In this document: positions 15,528 through 25,257 of the stretch, piece after piece | Layout: each line of letters begins with the position of its first letter | Numbering within the stretch: the stretch's first letter is position 1 | DNA from: Pedobacter foliorum | GTDB lineage: Bacteria > Bacteroidota > Bacteroidia > Sphingobacteriales > Sphingobacteriaceae | Direction of reading: 5' to 3' | Length of the DNA stretch: 64,000 bases | Assembly (NCBI RefSeq): GCF_013266735.1 | Contig: NZ_JABSNU010000016.1 | Span: 1 to 64,000, forward strand | Notes under the pieces: generated by a model | What the model was told of the DNA's origin: nothing | The model's database searches: none | What the model saw: only the letters and a program-made list of their open reading frames with translations | Program-made: the position numbers and the translations under genes

Positions 15528-17885
15528 CTATTGAGCCGAGGGAGGTGGCACATCTGCACCCCACTGCTCATTAGGCTTTGCGCCCATTACCAACACCATT
15601 TTTCCGCCCTTCATCAACTCATCTCTGTATAGCCAGCAATTGTTTAGCGGTTTACCATTAAACTCGGCCGACTGTATATATACGTTTTCTGTAGAGTTGT
15701 TTTTTGTTTCTATTATCAAACGTTTTTCGCTACCCAATTCAATTGTTGTCCTTTCAAAAAGAGGACTACCCAATTCAATAATAGGTCGGAGGTCAGTAAA
15801 TCCTTTCACATCAAATAACCCCAAGGCTGACATTACATACCATGAACCTAATTGCCCTTGATCCTCATCTTGTCCATAACCATAGCCATGAATCGTTTCT
15901 GTGCCATAAAACTCATCGCAGATCGCTCTTGTCCATTTTTGAGTAAGCCAAGGTTTACCGGAGAAGTTAAACAACCAGCTAACTTGTAAATTAGGTTGAT
16001 TACCATGATTATACATTGATTTCACCCCTGCAAATGCATCTATTTCTTTACCTCCACCAAAACCACTTTTTTGCGCAATGGTAAAAATACTATCTAAACG
16101 ATTGTTAAATTCAGACTTGCCAATTTCAGCTATTAAACCCGCAGGATTTTGGGGGACATAGAAAGTGTATTGAAAGGCATTTCCTTCCTGAAACCCCCTC
16201 CATGGCTGATAAGGATCAAACTTATCAATAAAAGAGCCGTCAGCATTTTTAGGATGGATCAGTTTATTTTTAGGATTAAATATTAGTTTCCAACCATTAG
16301 ATCTTTCAATCAAGTTTTGATAATCGTCTTTCTTGCCTAAAGCTTTAGCCATTTGTGCCGCAGCAAAAGCGCTAAAACTATATTCCAGCGTATGTGATGC
16401 AGAAAAATTAGAGCCTAGAGAATCTGTTTCCCCCTTAGCATATGGCACAAAACCGCGTTCAATAAATTGCTTGGTATCCATTTTTCCTGATCCAGGATTA
16501 CGGTTAACCCATTCCAATTCATTTGCTTTTACAGCTTTATAGGCCAAATCTACATCGTAATCTCTGATTCCTAAATTATAAGCAGCACCAATGGTAAGTC
16601 CAATAAAGTTTGTTCCTACGCCTGAGGCAAATTGCCCATTTGCAATCCCATCGCCAAACCAACCCCTGTGTTTATAAACCTCTAAATGAGTTTGCACAAA
16701 GTCCTTATACCTATCAGGATATGCCAGAGCCCACAACTGTGTGAGATTCCAAAAAGCTCCCCAAATAGCATCTGTATTATAGAAATTATATTTAGGCCTT
16801 CCTTTTTCATCAAGCGGAAGCTGCCCTATTGTACCTCCATATTGAGGAAATGTCCCACTCACATCGCTTGCCGTCCCCCTACCCAGTAGGCCATGAAATA
16901 GCCCCGTGTAGAATTTCACCTTGTTATTCCTATCCTTTCCTTCAACATAAATCTTACCCAACTCACGCTCCCATACTTTTTGAGCATTTACCTTGGCTTG
17001 GTCAAAGGAAATACCTGTAGCTTCTGCCGTAAAATTCTTCTTTGCATTTTCTGTTGAGGTATAAGACAAGCCCACTTTCATCTCAACAACATCCTTATCT
17101 CCGGTCTTATATTCAAGAAATAAACCTGCACCCTTACCTTTGGCCGCAGCACTATTCTGAGAAATACCTTCCGTATTAAATGAACCTACATTTATTGGCT
17201 TTTTACTTGTTTCGCCCCAAAAATACATAGTGATCTGACCTTTTGGATCGTACCCCTTAATATAGAGTGGATAAGTAGTTACAAAACCTTCAAAATGGGT
17301 ATCATCAATCATCCGAACAGACGCGTCCCTTACCTCGCCACTTTCACCTTGTTTATTGCCAATATCAAGAATAATCCTCGACTGATCATTTTTAGGAAAA
17401 GTATAGCGATGAAAACCAACGTGTGTGGTCGCTGTAAGCTCAGCTGTAATGTTATAATCATCTAGCAGAACCTTGTAATAACCAGGCTCTGCTATTTCAT
17501 TTTTATGATCAAAATGAGAACGATAGCCATTCTCCTTTCCCTCCAGGTCCCCTGACTTCACTTTTAAAGGTCCGTTTGCAGGCATAAAAGAAACCCCACC
17601 AATTTGCCATTCATGAAAATGAACAAATCCTTCTATAGAAGTATGCCTTGTATCGTAGCCCACTGCCTCCCAACCAGATTTATTTCCATAGTGACCATCA
17701 GTTGATGGCGCTAATTTTGCCATACCATGAGGCAGAGCAGCTGGGGTAAAAAAGAACCAGCGACTGTGCGCCGTTCCAATCCCTGAATCTACATACTTCA
17801 ATACACTCTCTTTCTTCACCTTACATGATGAAAATGCAAAGACAGCTAAAAAAGCAGTTACTATAATATTAAGATTTCTTCTCAT
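15528..17885 (-). CDS. GH92 alpha-mannosidase 1, lipoprotein
   Basis: GH92 enzymes are calcium-dependent exo-alpha-mannosidases. The start M-R-R-N-L-N-I-I-V with lipobox A-F-S-S-C at residue 21 predicts a lipoprotein. Family landmarks: G-T-A-H-S-R-W near residue 40, the W-G-A-F-W-N-L-T-Q-L-W region, G-N-A-F-Q-Y-T-F-Y-V-P and G-Q-D-E-D-Q-G-Q-L-G-S-W-Y-V-M-S-A-L-G-L-F, which holds the acidic catalytic/calcium segment. Length (785 aa) is standard. Its first 17 bp overlap the end of the sugar porter gene, so the two are translationally coupled in an isomerase-porter-GH92 operon. Linkage specificity cannot be read from the sequence. Confidence 0.9.
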   Translation of the reverse strand: MRRNLNIIVTAFLAVFAFSSCKVKKESVLKYVDSGIGTAHSRWFFFTPAALPHGMAKLAPSTDGHYGNKSGWEAVGYDTRHTSIEGFVHFHEWQIGGVSFMPANGPLKVKSGDLEGKENGYRSHFDHKNEIAEPGYYKVLLDDYNITAELTATTHVGFHRYTFPKNDQSRIILDIGNKQGESGEVRDASVRMIDDTHFEGFVTTYPLYIKGYDPKGQITMYFWGETSKKPINVGSFNTEGISQNSAAAKGKGAGLFLEYKTGDKDVVEMKVGLSYTSTENAKKNFTAEATGISFDQAKVNAQKVWERELGKIYVEGKDRNNKVKFYTGLFHGLLGRGTASDVSGTFPQYGGTIGQLPLDEKGRPKYNFYNTDAIWGAFWNLTQLWALAYPDRYKDFVQTHLEVYKHRGWFGDGIANGQFASGVGTNFIGLTIGAAYNLGIRDYDVDLAYKAVKANELEWVNRNPGSGKMDTKQFIERGFVPYAKGETDSLGSNFSASHTLEYSFSAFAAAQMAKALGKKDDYQNLIERSNGWKLIFNPKNKLIHPKNADGSFIDKFDPYQPWRGFQEGNAFQYTFYVPQNPAGLIAEIGKSEFNNRLDSIFTIAQKSGFGGGKEIDAFAGVKSMYNHGNQPNLQVSWLFNFSGKPWLTQKWTRAICDEFYGTETIHGYGYGQDEDQGQLGSWYVMSALGLFDVKGFTDLRPIIELGSPLFERTTIELGSEKRLIIETKNNSTENVYIQSAEFNGKPLNNCWLYRDELMKGGKMVLVMGAKPNEQWGADVPPPSAQ

Positions 17886-19251
17886 CCCAAAATGATTCTA
17901 TTTCTTCCAATGATTTGCCTTTAGTTTCAGGAAGCAACTTATACACTATAAAAAATGCGATCAAACAGAAAAAGGCAAACACCCAAAATGTAGCTGGCGT
18001 TCCTGCCTCCTTTAATAATATTGGAGTAACCTGCCCCATTATAGTATCGGCAACCCACATTACCATAATACTTACTCCTAATGCTTTACCCCTAATGTTC
18101 GTTGGAAATATCTCTGAAGCAACCACAAACTTTAAAGGACCAATTGAAAATGCAAAACAAGCGAGAAAAAGAGTGACACTAATAATTAAGAAAATGCTTG
18201 TTGTTAAACCCATATAAAAAAGAAAACCTGTAGCAAATAAACTGAGGGTGGCCCCGATGGTACCTACAAGATAAAGTGGTCTCCTGCCCCAATCGTCGAC
18301 TTTCCATATTGCAATAAAAGTAAACACCAAATTAGCCACTCCAAAAATGATCTGTCCTAAAAAAGAATTACTTAAGGCAATCCCCGCATCATTTAGTATT
18401 GATGGGCCATAGTAAATGATAGCATTTATACCACTTAATTGAGAAAACAAAGGCAGTAAAATACCAAGCAACATAGCCTTTCTCAATTTGGGCGACAGCA
18501 ATTCTTTATAAGAGCCGCTATCATCATGCTTTTCTCCAATTAAAGCTGCTTCTACCGCTTCATCTTTGCCGTTATTAATACTTTTTAAAATAGCTAGTCC
18601 TTCCAAACTTCGCCCTTTCTTTATTAGCCATCGTGGACTTTCAGGCACAAAGAATAAACCAATCAAGAACAATATAGCAAGCACCCCTCCTATGCTAAAC
18701 ATACCTCGCCATACTTCCTTAATATAAATAAGGTCGATTAATCCAGCAGTAGCAGTATGGTGCTCGGAATAGCTTAACAGCACAGAATTGGTGATGTAAG
18801 CCAACAAAATCCCTACAGTAATAGCCAATTGATAAAAAGTAACCAACCTACCCCTAATAGCTGCCGGAGATATCTCTGAAAGATATAACGGCACCACAAT
18901 GGATGCAATACCTACGCCGATACCACCTAATAATCTGGAAGCAATTAGCCAATCGAGAGACGTTACTAATGAACAGCCCACTGCTGAGAAAAGGAATAAA
19001 ACAGCAGAAAGAAAAAGCAGCTTCTTACGTCCAAGTCTATCACTTAAATCTCCTGAAAATGCCACACCTCCTATACAACCAACTAGTGCTGAAGAAACAA
19101 ACCAACCTTCCTGTAATGGTGTCAAAGTAAATTGCTTCTCAACAAAAGGTAAAACTCCTGATATTACCGCCATATCGAAGCCAAAAAGTAGCCCTCCTAA
19201 TGATGCGACCAGGGTTATTAAACCCAGGTAGGTTTTATAATTATTATTCAT
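17869..19251 (-). CDS. MFS sugar porter (XylE/GLUT type)
   Basis: Inner-membrane sugar:proton symporter with 12 predicted helices and 460 aa. Sugar-porter signatures are complete: G-G-L-L-F-G-F-D-M-A-V-I-S-G, D-R-L-G-R-K-K, V-P-E-S-P-R-W-L, the W-x-x-D-x-x-G-R-R-P-L loop, and the closing P-E-T-K-G-K-S-L-E-E-I-E. It lies between the isomerase and GH92-1 in one operon, so mannose or a mannose-containing sugar is the expected substrate, but the fold alone does not distinguish hexoses from xylose. Confidence 0.9.
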   Translation of the reverse strand: MNNNYKTYLGLITLVASLGGLLFGFDMAVISGVLPFVEKQFTLTPLQEGWFVSSALVGCIGGVAFSGDLSDRLGRKKLLFLSAVLFLFSAVGCSLVTSLDWLIASRLLGGIGVGIASIVVPLYLSEISPAAIRGRLVTFYQLAITVGILLAYITNSVLLSYSEHHTATAGLIDLIYIKEVWRGMFSIGGVLAILFLIGLFFVPESPRWLIKKGRSLEGLAILKSINNGKDEAVEAALIGEKHDDSGSYKELLSPKLRKAMLLGILLPLFSQLSGINAIIYYGPSILNDAGIALSNSFLGQIIFGVANLVFTFIAIWKVDDWGRRPLYLVGTIGATLSLFATGFLFYMGLTTSIFLIISVTLFLACFAFSIGPLKFVVASEIFPTNIRGKALGVSIMVMWVADTIMGQVTPILLKEAGTPATFWVFAFFCLIAFFIVYKLLPETKGKSLEEIESFWDEKKS

Positions 19252-19297
19252 ACTGTTTGGTTTATATTTGGTTAGGGGTTATTTGGTGGATTATTTT

Positions 19298-21151
19298 TTA
19301 CAATTCAATATCATTTTTAAGAAAGGCTTTAATCACTTTAGCTTTCCCTTTTCCGTGGTTTATCAGTTTATATCTTTGAGTTGCTGCAGGAATAATAAAG
19401 GTTTCCGCATAATGAAATTTACTGGTCTCATTTTCTGCTACCTCTACAGAAATAGAAGTACCTTCTACAAGCATCAGTACGTGACACCTATCTTCTGTTT
19501 CAATAACTACCTCCGTCTCAAACTCTATACGGTGAACATCATAAAAATGTTCTTTATGCGTCGGCAAGTGAAGAATTTCCCAATCGTTGCCTCTATCAAA
19601 TAAAACTTGTTTGGCAATCAGCTCTTTTGGTACTAATGCACCTTTTCTCTCAAACCTAAGGTTATTGAAGGCATGCTCAATATTTATTGGTCTTGGTTGA
19701 CCATTAAGATCTAACGCCAACCAATCGTACATTTTAAAAGTAAAAATATATGGGGTTGCACTAATTTCAAGTACCATATTGTTTATACCTGAGCTGTGCA
19801 CAGTGCCATTAGGAATTAAAAACAATTCGTGCTTGCGTGAAGGGAAACTACGGACATATTTCTCCACCAAAATCTCTTGTTTTTTAAGTTGACTAACCTC
19901 TAGTGCTGTTCTGAATTCCTGAGGATCTATATCTTCCTGAAAGCCTAGGTAGACTTTTGCACCAGGCTCGCAATCCAGAATATAATAGGTTTCATCCTGA
20001 GTAATGGTTTCTCCGAATTTCTCTCTGATATATGATTTGGATGGATGACACTGAATAGATAGATTTCCTCCTTTAAAGGTATCCAGAAAATCAAATCGGA
20101 TCGGGAAATAGTTACCAAACTGTTCAGCATGTTTACCTAATATAGCCTGATATTCAATTGTCATTAAAAGGTCGAAGGGTATTTCAAGTAAGTTTCCATC
20201 GCTTTCCAATACCACACCATTCTCAGGAGTAATTAGTTCAAATGACCAGGCATAATTAACCTCACTGGCATTTAAACCATTAAGATGTTCTTTCATCCAT
20301 TGCCCTCCCCACGAACCGCTTTCAAACCAGGGGCGTGCACGTAAAACAGAATGACTAAGTTTATGTAAGCCTTCAACAAGATCACTTTTAAACAGCCAAT
20401 TTGGCCTACCTACTCTTTGTCCATCCGCAATAACAGCAATCTTTTCAAGTAATTCGGTTTTATAATTGTTTAATACTACCCAATCAACAAAGTAAAAGCG
20501 TTTGTACATTTTATAAGCCTTGTCCTGAACACTAGTTCCAAGATTACTAACTGACCCGGCGCGCATACGATACTGTATCTCATTTTTAGGGATATCAAAA
20601 TACACTACTGGAGCATCCCAATTTAGTAAGCCAGCTCCAATGCCAATTACAATATTAATATCTGCCTGATTGTCTTTTTCAAGGGCTAAAAACTCATCAA
20701 GTTTAAAGAAATCTTTAAGATTAAGATTGGTTTTAAAACCCCAAACATCTTCTGATCCACCCAAAAATGGTTTAACCATTTCTTCTACATCAGTTTCACT
20801 TTTAAAGTAATCAGACGTAAAGTGCCACTTTACAGAAAAGCCATTCTCTTCAAGCTTCTGTTGAACTTCTTGCTGGATTTCGTTAAAAAAAACTCCACCA
20901 TACCCATCAATAAGTACATTTTTCTGTTCAATGATCCACGCCACCAAACTACCAAAACCACTATATATTTTACCCTTACCTAGTTTATGATAAGGGATTG
21001 GATTGTAATCACTTTCTATATTGGAACCTTCATACACATGTTGCTGCAACAATGGTTGCGTACTATTCCGCCATTTATACTCACTCATACTTTTGCCTGC
21101 TTGTATTTTATCTTTTTCAGTAGCCTCAGAAGCTTCAATCATATTTTTCAC
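19298..21151 (-). CDS. Class I mannose-6-phosphate isomerase with kinase-like N-terminal domain
   Basis: The C-terminal part (about 285-617) is a zinc-dependent phosphomannose isomerase that converts mannose-6-P to fructose-6-P: zinc-site motifs L-S-I-Q-C-H-P-S, D-E-T-Y-Y-I-L and P-N-G-T-V-H-S. The N-terminal 270 residues are not part of usual ManA (about 300-390 aa alone). They run Y-S-G-F-G-S-L-V-A-W-I, V-L-I-D-G-Y-G-G-V-F-F, ..., V-Y-F-D-I-P-K-N-E-I-Q-Y-R-M-R-A-G-S, in the order of a uridine/pantothenate-kinase-like P-loop fold but without a G-x-x-x-x-G-K-S/T loop, so it is probably catalytically dead. First gene of the operon with the porter and GH92-1. Fold call for the N-terminal part is inference. 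Confidence 0.8.
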   Translation of the reverse strand: MKNMIEASEATEKDKIQAGKSMSEYKWRNSTQPLLQQHVYEGSNIESDYNPIPYHKLGKGKIYSGFGSLVAWIIEQKNVLIDGYGGVFFNEIQQEVQQKLEENGFSVKWHFTSDYFKSETDVEEMVKPFLGGSEDVWGFKTNLNLKDFFKLDEFLALEKDNQADINIVIGIGAGLLNWDAPVVYFDIPKNEIQYRMRAGSVSNLGTSVQDKAYKMYKRFYFVDWVVLNNYKTELLEKIAVIADGQRVGRPNWLFKSDLVEGLHKLSHSVLRARPWFESGSWGGQWMKEHLNGLNASEVNYAWSFELITPENGVVLESDGNLLEIPFDLLMTIEYQAILGKHAEQFGNYFPIRFDFLDTFKGGNLSIQCHPSKSYIREKFGETITQDETYYILDCEPGAKVYLGFQEDIDPQEFRTALEVSQLKKQEILVEKYVRSFPSRKHELFLIPNGTVHSSGINNMVLEISATPYIFTFKMYDWLALDLNGQPRPINIEHAFNNLRFERKGALVPKELIAKQVLFDRGNDWEILHLPTHKEHFYDVHRIEFETEVVIETEDRCHVLMLVEGTSISVEVAENETSKFHYAETFIIPAATQRYKLINHGKGKAKVIKAFLKNDIEL

Positions 21152-21265
21152 AACAATTTACTAATTTAATACCCAACAAATGTATAAACATATAAATCAA
21201 CAGAAGCAGCTTTAAAACAATCAATAAGCCATAAAATCATTAAAAAGCTCAACTGTTGAATTTAA

Positions 21266-21278
21266 TATGTACAAACAT
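21266..21278. promoter_or_regulatory. Candidate GntR operator, copy 1
   Basis: TATGTACAAACAT here, in the divergent gap between the isomerase operon and gntR, is identical to the inverse of 26745-26757, in front of the second mannosidase operon. It sits within an imperfect palindrome of the TGTwTGTACAwACA kind around GTAC, the form expected for HutC-type GntR proteins. A weaker relative, ATGTATAAACAT, begins at 21180. Confidence 0.5.
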
Positions 21279-21368
21279 AGTGATTTAATAATCCAATACA
21301 AATATATTTTCATAATATTGCAATAGAGAAAAAATACCTGAAGGGTAACCTAAAAAGACGCATAAAAT

Positions 21369-22100
21369 ATGAAAATAGCACTCAATCATAAAAGCCCTGT
21401 TCCTCTGCATATACAGGCAGAAGAATTGCTGCGTAGAATGATAGCAGATCCTCAATTTCAAAATGGAAAATTACTACCTAATGAAATAGATCTTGCCAAT
21501 CAGCTGGCCATTTCCCGCACTACCCTTAGGCAAGCATTAAACAAGCTGGTTTATGAAGGCTTGCTCATCCGTAAGAAAGGAGTTGGAACCAAAGTAGCAG
21601 ATGCAATGATTAGCTCTAAATCTGTAAACTGGCTAAGTTTCTCGCAAGAAATGAAAGCCAGAGGTATTCCAATCAAGAACTTTGAATTGCATGTAAGCTG
21701 GATTTATCCTGAGGAGGTGATTGCCAATTTCTTTAACATAAAAACAGACCAGAAAATACTAAAGCTCGAACGCTTAAGAGGCAGACCTGAGGGGCCGTTT
21801 GTATATTTCGTTTCCTATTTCCACCCACGCACAGGACTAACAGGTGAAGAAGATTTCAAAAGACCCCTGTACGATATACTACAAGCTGATTACAACATCA
21901 TTTCTGAATTATCCAAAGAAGAGATCAGTGCAAAAGCAGCCGATAAATTCATTGCAGCAAAACTTGAAACAGAACCTGGAAGCCCAATATTATTCCGTAA
22001 ACGATTTGTTTACGATCAGGCAGACCGTCCTATTGAATATAACTTAGGGTATTACAAAGCCGATAGCTTTGTATATACCGTTGAAAGCAGAAGAGGTTAA
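21369..22100 (+). CDS. GntR/HutC family regulator
   Basis: A 243-aa transcription factor: winged-helix DNA-binding domain (about 10-75; G-K-L-L-P-N-E-I-D-L-A-N-Q-L-A-I-S-R-T-T-L-R-Q-A) and a UTRA ligand domain (about 95-240; K-L-E-R-L-R, ending Y-N-L-G-Y-Y-K-A-D-S-F). UTRA proteins often bind sugar phosphates; mannose-6-P would suit this setting. It is divergent from the isomerase operon and convergent with the second GH92 operon (1-bp gap), and probably represses both. Ligand and targets are inference. Confidence 0.85.
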   Translation: MKIALNHKSPVPLHIQAEELLRRMIADPQFQNGKLLPNEIDLANQLAISRTTLRQALNKLVYEGLLIRKKGVGTKVADAMISSKSVNWLSFSQEMKARGIPIKNFELHVSWIYPEEVIANFFNIKTDQKILKLERLRGRPEGPFVYFVSYFHPRTGLTGEEDFKRPLYDILQADYNIISELSKEEISAKAADKFIAAKLETEPGSPILFRKRFVYDQADRPIEYNLGYYKADSFVYTVESRRG

Positions 22101-22101
22101 A

Positions 22102-25100
22102 TTATAAGCCCCAATTTTTATTGGGGCTTGCTCCCATCTTTAACACTAACTTACCACCTTTAAGCAGTTCCGATGCGGGAAACTTAAATGAGCTCAGTAC
22201 CTTTCCATTAAGGGTTGCACTTTGCACAAACTTATTAGCTCTCGATACATTTGGCGCTTCAATGCTAAATGTTTTTCCCCTTCCATATTGCTCACCCAGA
22301 TCGATAGTCACGTTCGAAAAAAGCGGGCTTCCAATTTCATACACAGGATCAGTGCTGCATCCTCCGTCAGTTTGGAAAAGCCCCATAGATACCATAATAA
22401 ACCATGCACTCATCTGTCCCTGATCCTCGTCTCCCAGGTAAGCATTAGCTACATCAAATCCGTAATAGCGATCTATAATTGCTCTACTCCAATATTGCGT
22501 AAGCCAAGGTTTCTTTACCCAGTTAAAGAGAAAAGCAAAATGCATAGACTGTTGATTCCCCTGAATTACAGGATAATCCCAGTATTGATCTCCCGGAGCA
22601 TTAAACCGAAGTTTCTCACTTTCTTTAAAACCCCATTGAAGGCGTTCTATAAATTTATCCTCTCCAATTTCCTTAGCCAAACCAGGCACGTCCTGTGGTA
22701 CAAAATAAGTTAATTGCCATGCATTTCCTTCTACATATTGCTCATTGGCACCCGACTTAAATGGATCAAAATCAGGGAACCAGCTGCCATCTGATTTACG
22801 CATACGCGCATATCCTGTTTCCTTATCAATTGCATTTTTCCAATAATTACCACGAAGTGCAAACTCTTCTGCAGCATCTTTTTCCCCTAATGCTTTTGCA
22901 AACTGCGATACCGTCCAGTCATCGTATGAATACTCCAATGTATTTGAGAATCTCCCCTGATCATATGGCACATATTTATGTTTTAAGTAAGGCACAAGAT
23001 CTCTATTTCCGGCAAAGCCTAACCCTACCTTTTGTGCCGGTGTAGTCTGCATTTTATAAACAGCCTCGAAAGCTTTTTGAGCATCAAAATCGCGAATACC
23101 CATTTGGTATGCTCCAACTATTAAAGGAATTTCATGCTCGGCAACCATTACTGGCACATAATTCATCCCTGCTGGACCTTTGGCGAGCCAGCCATTAGCA
23201 TCATACATCGCCAATTGAGATTTAACCCATTTAGACGACCACTCTGGAGTAACCAAATTCCAAAACTGATTTAAGTTCCAGAAAGTATTCCAAAAAGCAT
23301 CACAACCTAAAGCTAAAGCCTTTGGATCTTTAAGTTTTTGGATCTTCTGTGTGGCATCAACCCAACTGCCATCCAGATCACTCCAGGTGTTACGACTAGC
23401 CAATGCACGATACATATTACTGTAAAATCTTACTTTCTCACGTCTATCACTAGTAGCAATTGTTAAACGGCCCATTAGTTTATCCCATGCTTCATGTTGT
23501 CCTTTTCTAACTTTATCGAAGCTCCAACCATAAGGCTTTGTCACTTCTTCCTGTAAATTTTGGGAGGCATTTTCTATACTAACCAACGAAATACCGGTAC
23601 GCGTTTGAACTACTTGATTCTTTCTGGTATCAAATTCCACATACGCTCCGGCATCCTTAACTGTGCCAGCATTTACAATATCCTTATCACTCACATCATC
23701 ATTTAACCAGGTACCAAATTTTTTAATGGGCTGATCAAATTCAATCACAAAGTGAACTTTATAATCCTGATTAACATCACCAGACCAGGCATTAGGTGTA
23801 AACTGCCTCGTAAAACCTTCAATCCTATAATCGCTTACTTTTCTTAACGAAACATCCTTCAATTGATAAGTATATTCAGCAGGAATTTGCAGATCAATCA
23901 TTACCCTCGAATTTTCAGCCTTTGGATAAGTGTATCGCTGAAAACCACATCTGGTTGTAGCCGTTAACTCGGCTTTGATATTATAATCAGTAAGCATTAC
24001 TTTGTAATAACCTAAAGGAGCTTCTTCTGTCGATTTATCAATTTTAGATCGGTAGCCATCTTCCCCTTTACGCTCATCACCAACCTTAGTTTTTAAAGGC
24101 CCGTTAACGGGTAACATACCCAAACCAGCCATTGTCCACTCATGAATGTGACTAAAAACGCCAACGCTTTCAAAAGTAGGATCATAGCCACTACTCCATC
24201 CTGCGTTCTGATTATCGGGACTCAATTTCACCATACTAAAGGGCATCCATGGCCCTGGAGCAATCATCCAGCGTGAATGGGCAGTACCCATTGTCGTGTT
24301 TACGTAGTCGGCCGAAGTAAATTGTTGTTTTTTTGATCTCTTAACTGTTCCACGTTCCAACAGCACTCCGTTACTAAAAACCTCATAATTACTTTGTTTT
24401 GCAGCAATTACAGCTGGCATTGGAACTTCAAATTGATATCTGGACGTATCCAACTTCTGCTTAAACAATAGTTTTCCGTCCAGTTTAACACTAAGTTCAG
24501 GATTTCCTGAAAGATGCTCCGCATCTACCAGTAGTGGTTGAACCTGTTTACCATTCAGCGTTAGCTCGTATTCAGCGGCCTTTACATTCCTTAAAAAAAC
24601 GTCTTTACTATTAACCAACACTGTATTTTGAGGACCTTCCAATCTTACCTGATCAAATACCATCCAGGAGCCTTCCAGTGTAGTTAGCACAATTTCATTC
24701 CCGCCTTTACGGAGCATCCCCGGTTGAACCGGAATTTCTATTTTATATTCTTTTGCATCATTCAGATCACCTTCAACAACGCGACCAGATTTATATTTTG
24801 GCAACTGTTTTACAAAAGCTTTACCATTAATGATCACTTTAAGCATTGGTGGTAAATCGCCCTGATAGCCCATCAAATCAATAACGAAATTCCATTGCCC
24901 TTTAGAAGGCTGATTTGCTAGTCCGAAAAGTATGTTTGCAGAGTTAGTTCTTAAACCCGAAGTACCGCCTGTACCTCCCCAACCATCTTTTGGGCCAGGC
25001 AAAACATATGGCCAATCCTTATCCGATTTAGAAAAACCAATAAGGAAAAACCGATCTTCCCATCCAAAATCATGATCTAGAAAGTGCTTATACCCCGAAG

Positions 25101-25245
25101 GAGCAAGCGCCATATCTCCATTCTTATTGTCTGAAACCCCAATCTCCCAGATCACTTTTTTCTGTGCAAGCAGTGGCTCTACCGCGACACTTAAGAACGT
25201 CATCAGTAATAATATCTTTAGGTTGTTGCGGTAGTTACTCATCAT
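22102..25245 (-). CDS. GH92 alpha-mannosidase 2 with an N-terminal sandwich domain
   Basis: Exported 1047-aa enzyme, signal peptide cut near P-L-L-A-Q. About 190 residues after the signal (W-E-I-G-V-S-D-N-K-N-G-D-M to V-F-D-Q-V-R-L-E-G-P) resemble the galactose-binding-like domain III of family 4 polysaccharide lyases. A linker of about 90 residues leads to the GH92 core (from about 310): G-T-A-H-S-R-W-M, C-D-A-F-W-N-T-F-W-N-L, G-N-A-W-Q-L-T-Y-F-V-P and G-D-E-D-Q-G-Q-M-S-A-W-F. Ordinary GH92 proteins are near 750 aa. A second ATG follows the first directly. It is 12 bp after the glycosidase gene in the same operon. The lyase-domain similarity is from memory. Confidence 0.85.
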   Translation of the reverse strand: MMSNYRNNLKILLLMTFLSVAVEPLLAQKKVIWEIGVSDNKNGDMALAPSGYKHFLDHDFGWEDRFFLIGFSKSDKDWPYVLPGPKDGWGGTGGTSGLRTNSANILFGLANQPSKGQWNFVIDLMGYQGDLPPMLKVIINGKAFVKQLPKYKSGRVVEGDLNDAKEYKIEIPVQPGMLRKGGNEIVLTTLEGSWMVFDQVRLEGPQNTVLVNSKDVFLRNVKAAEYELTLNGKQVQPLLVDAEHLSGNPELSVKLDGKLLFKQKLDTSRYQFEVPMPAVIAAKQSNYEVFSNGVLLERGTVKRSKKQQFTSADYVNTTMGTAHSRWMIAPGPWMPFSMVKLSPDNQNAGWSSGYDPTFESVGVFSHIHEWTMAGLGMLPVNGPLKTKVGDERKGEDGYRSKIDKSTEEAPLGYYKVMLTDYNIKAELTATTRCGFQRYTYPKAENSRVMIDLQIPAEYTYQLKDVSLRKVSDYRIEGFTRQFTPNAWSGDVNQDYKVHFVIEFDQPIKKFGTWLNDDVSDKDIVNAGTVKDAGAYVEFDTRKNQVVQTRTGISLVSIENASQNLQEEVTKPYGWSFDKVRKGQHEAWDKLMGRLTIATSDRREKVRFYSNMYRALASRNTWSDLDGSWVDATQKIQKLKDPKALALGCDAFWNTFWNLNQFWNLVTPEWSSKWVKSQLAMYDANGWLAKGPAGMNYVPVMVAEHEIPLIVGAYQMGIRDFDAQKAFEAVYKMQTTPAQKVGLGFAGNRDLVPYLKHKYVPYDQGRFSNTLEYSYDDWTVSQFAKALGEKDAAEEFALRGNYWKNAIDKETGYARMRKSDGSWFPDFDPFKSGANEQYVEGNAWQLTYFVPQDVPGLAKEIGEDKFIERLQWGFKESEKLRFNAPGDQYWDYPVIQGNQQSMHFAFLFNWVKKPWLTQYWSRAIIDRYYGFDVANAYLGDEDQGQMSAWFIMVSMGLFQTDGGCSTDPVYEIGSPLFSNVTIDLGEQYGRGKTFSIEAPNVSRANKFVQSATLNGKVLSSFKFPASELLKGGKLVLKMGASPNKNWGL

Positions 25246-25257
25246 TTGCAGTTAAAA

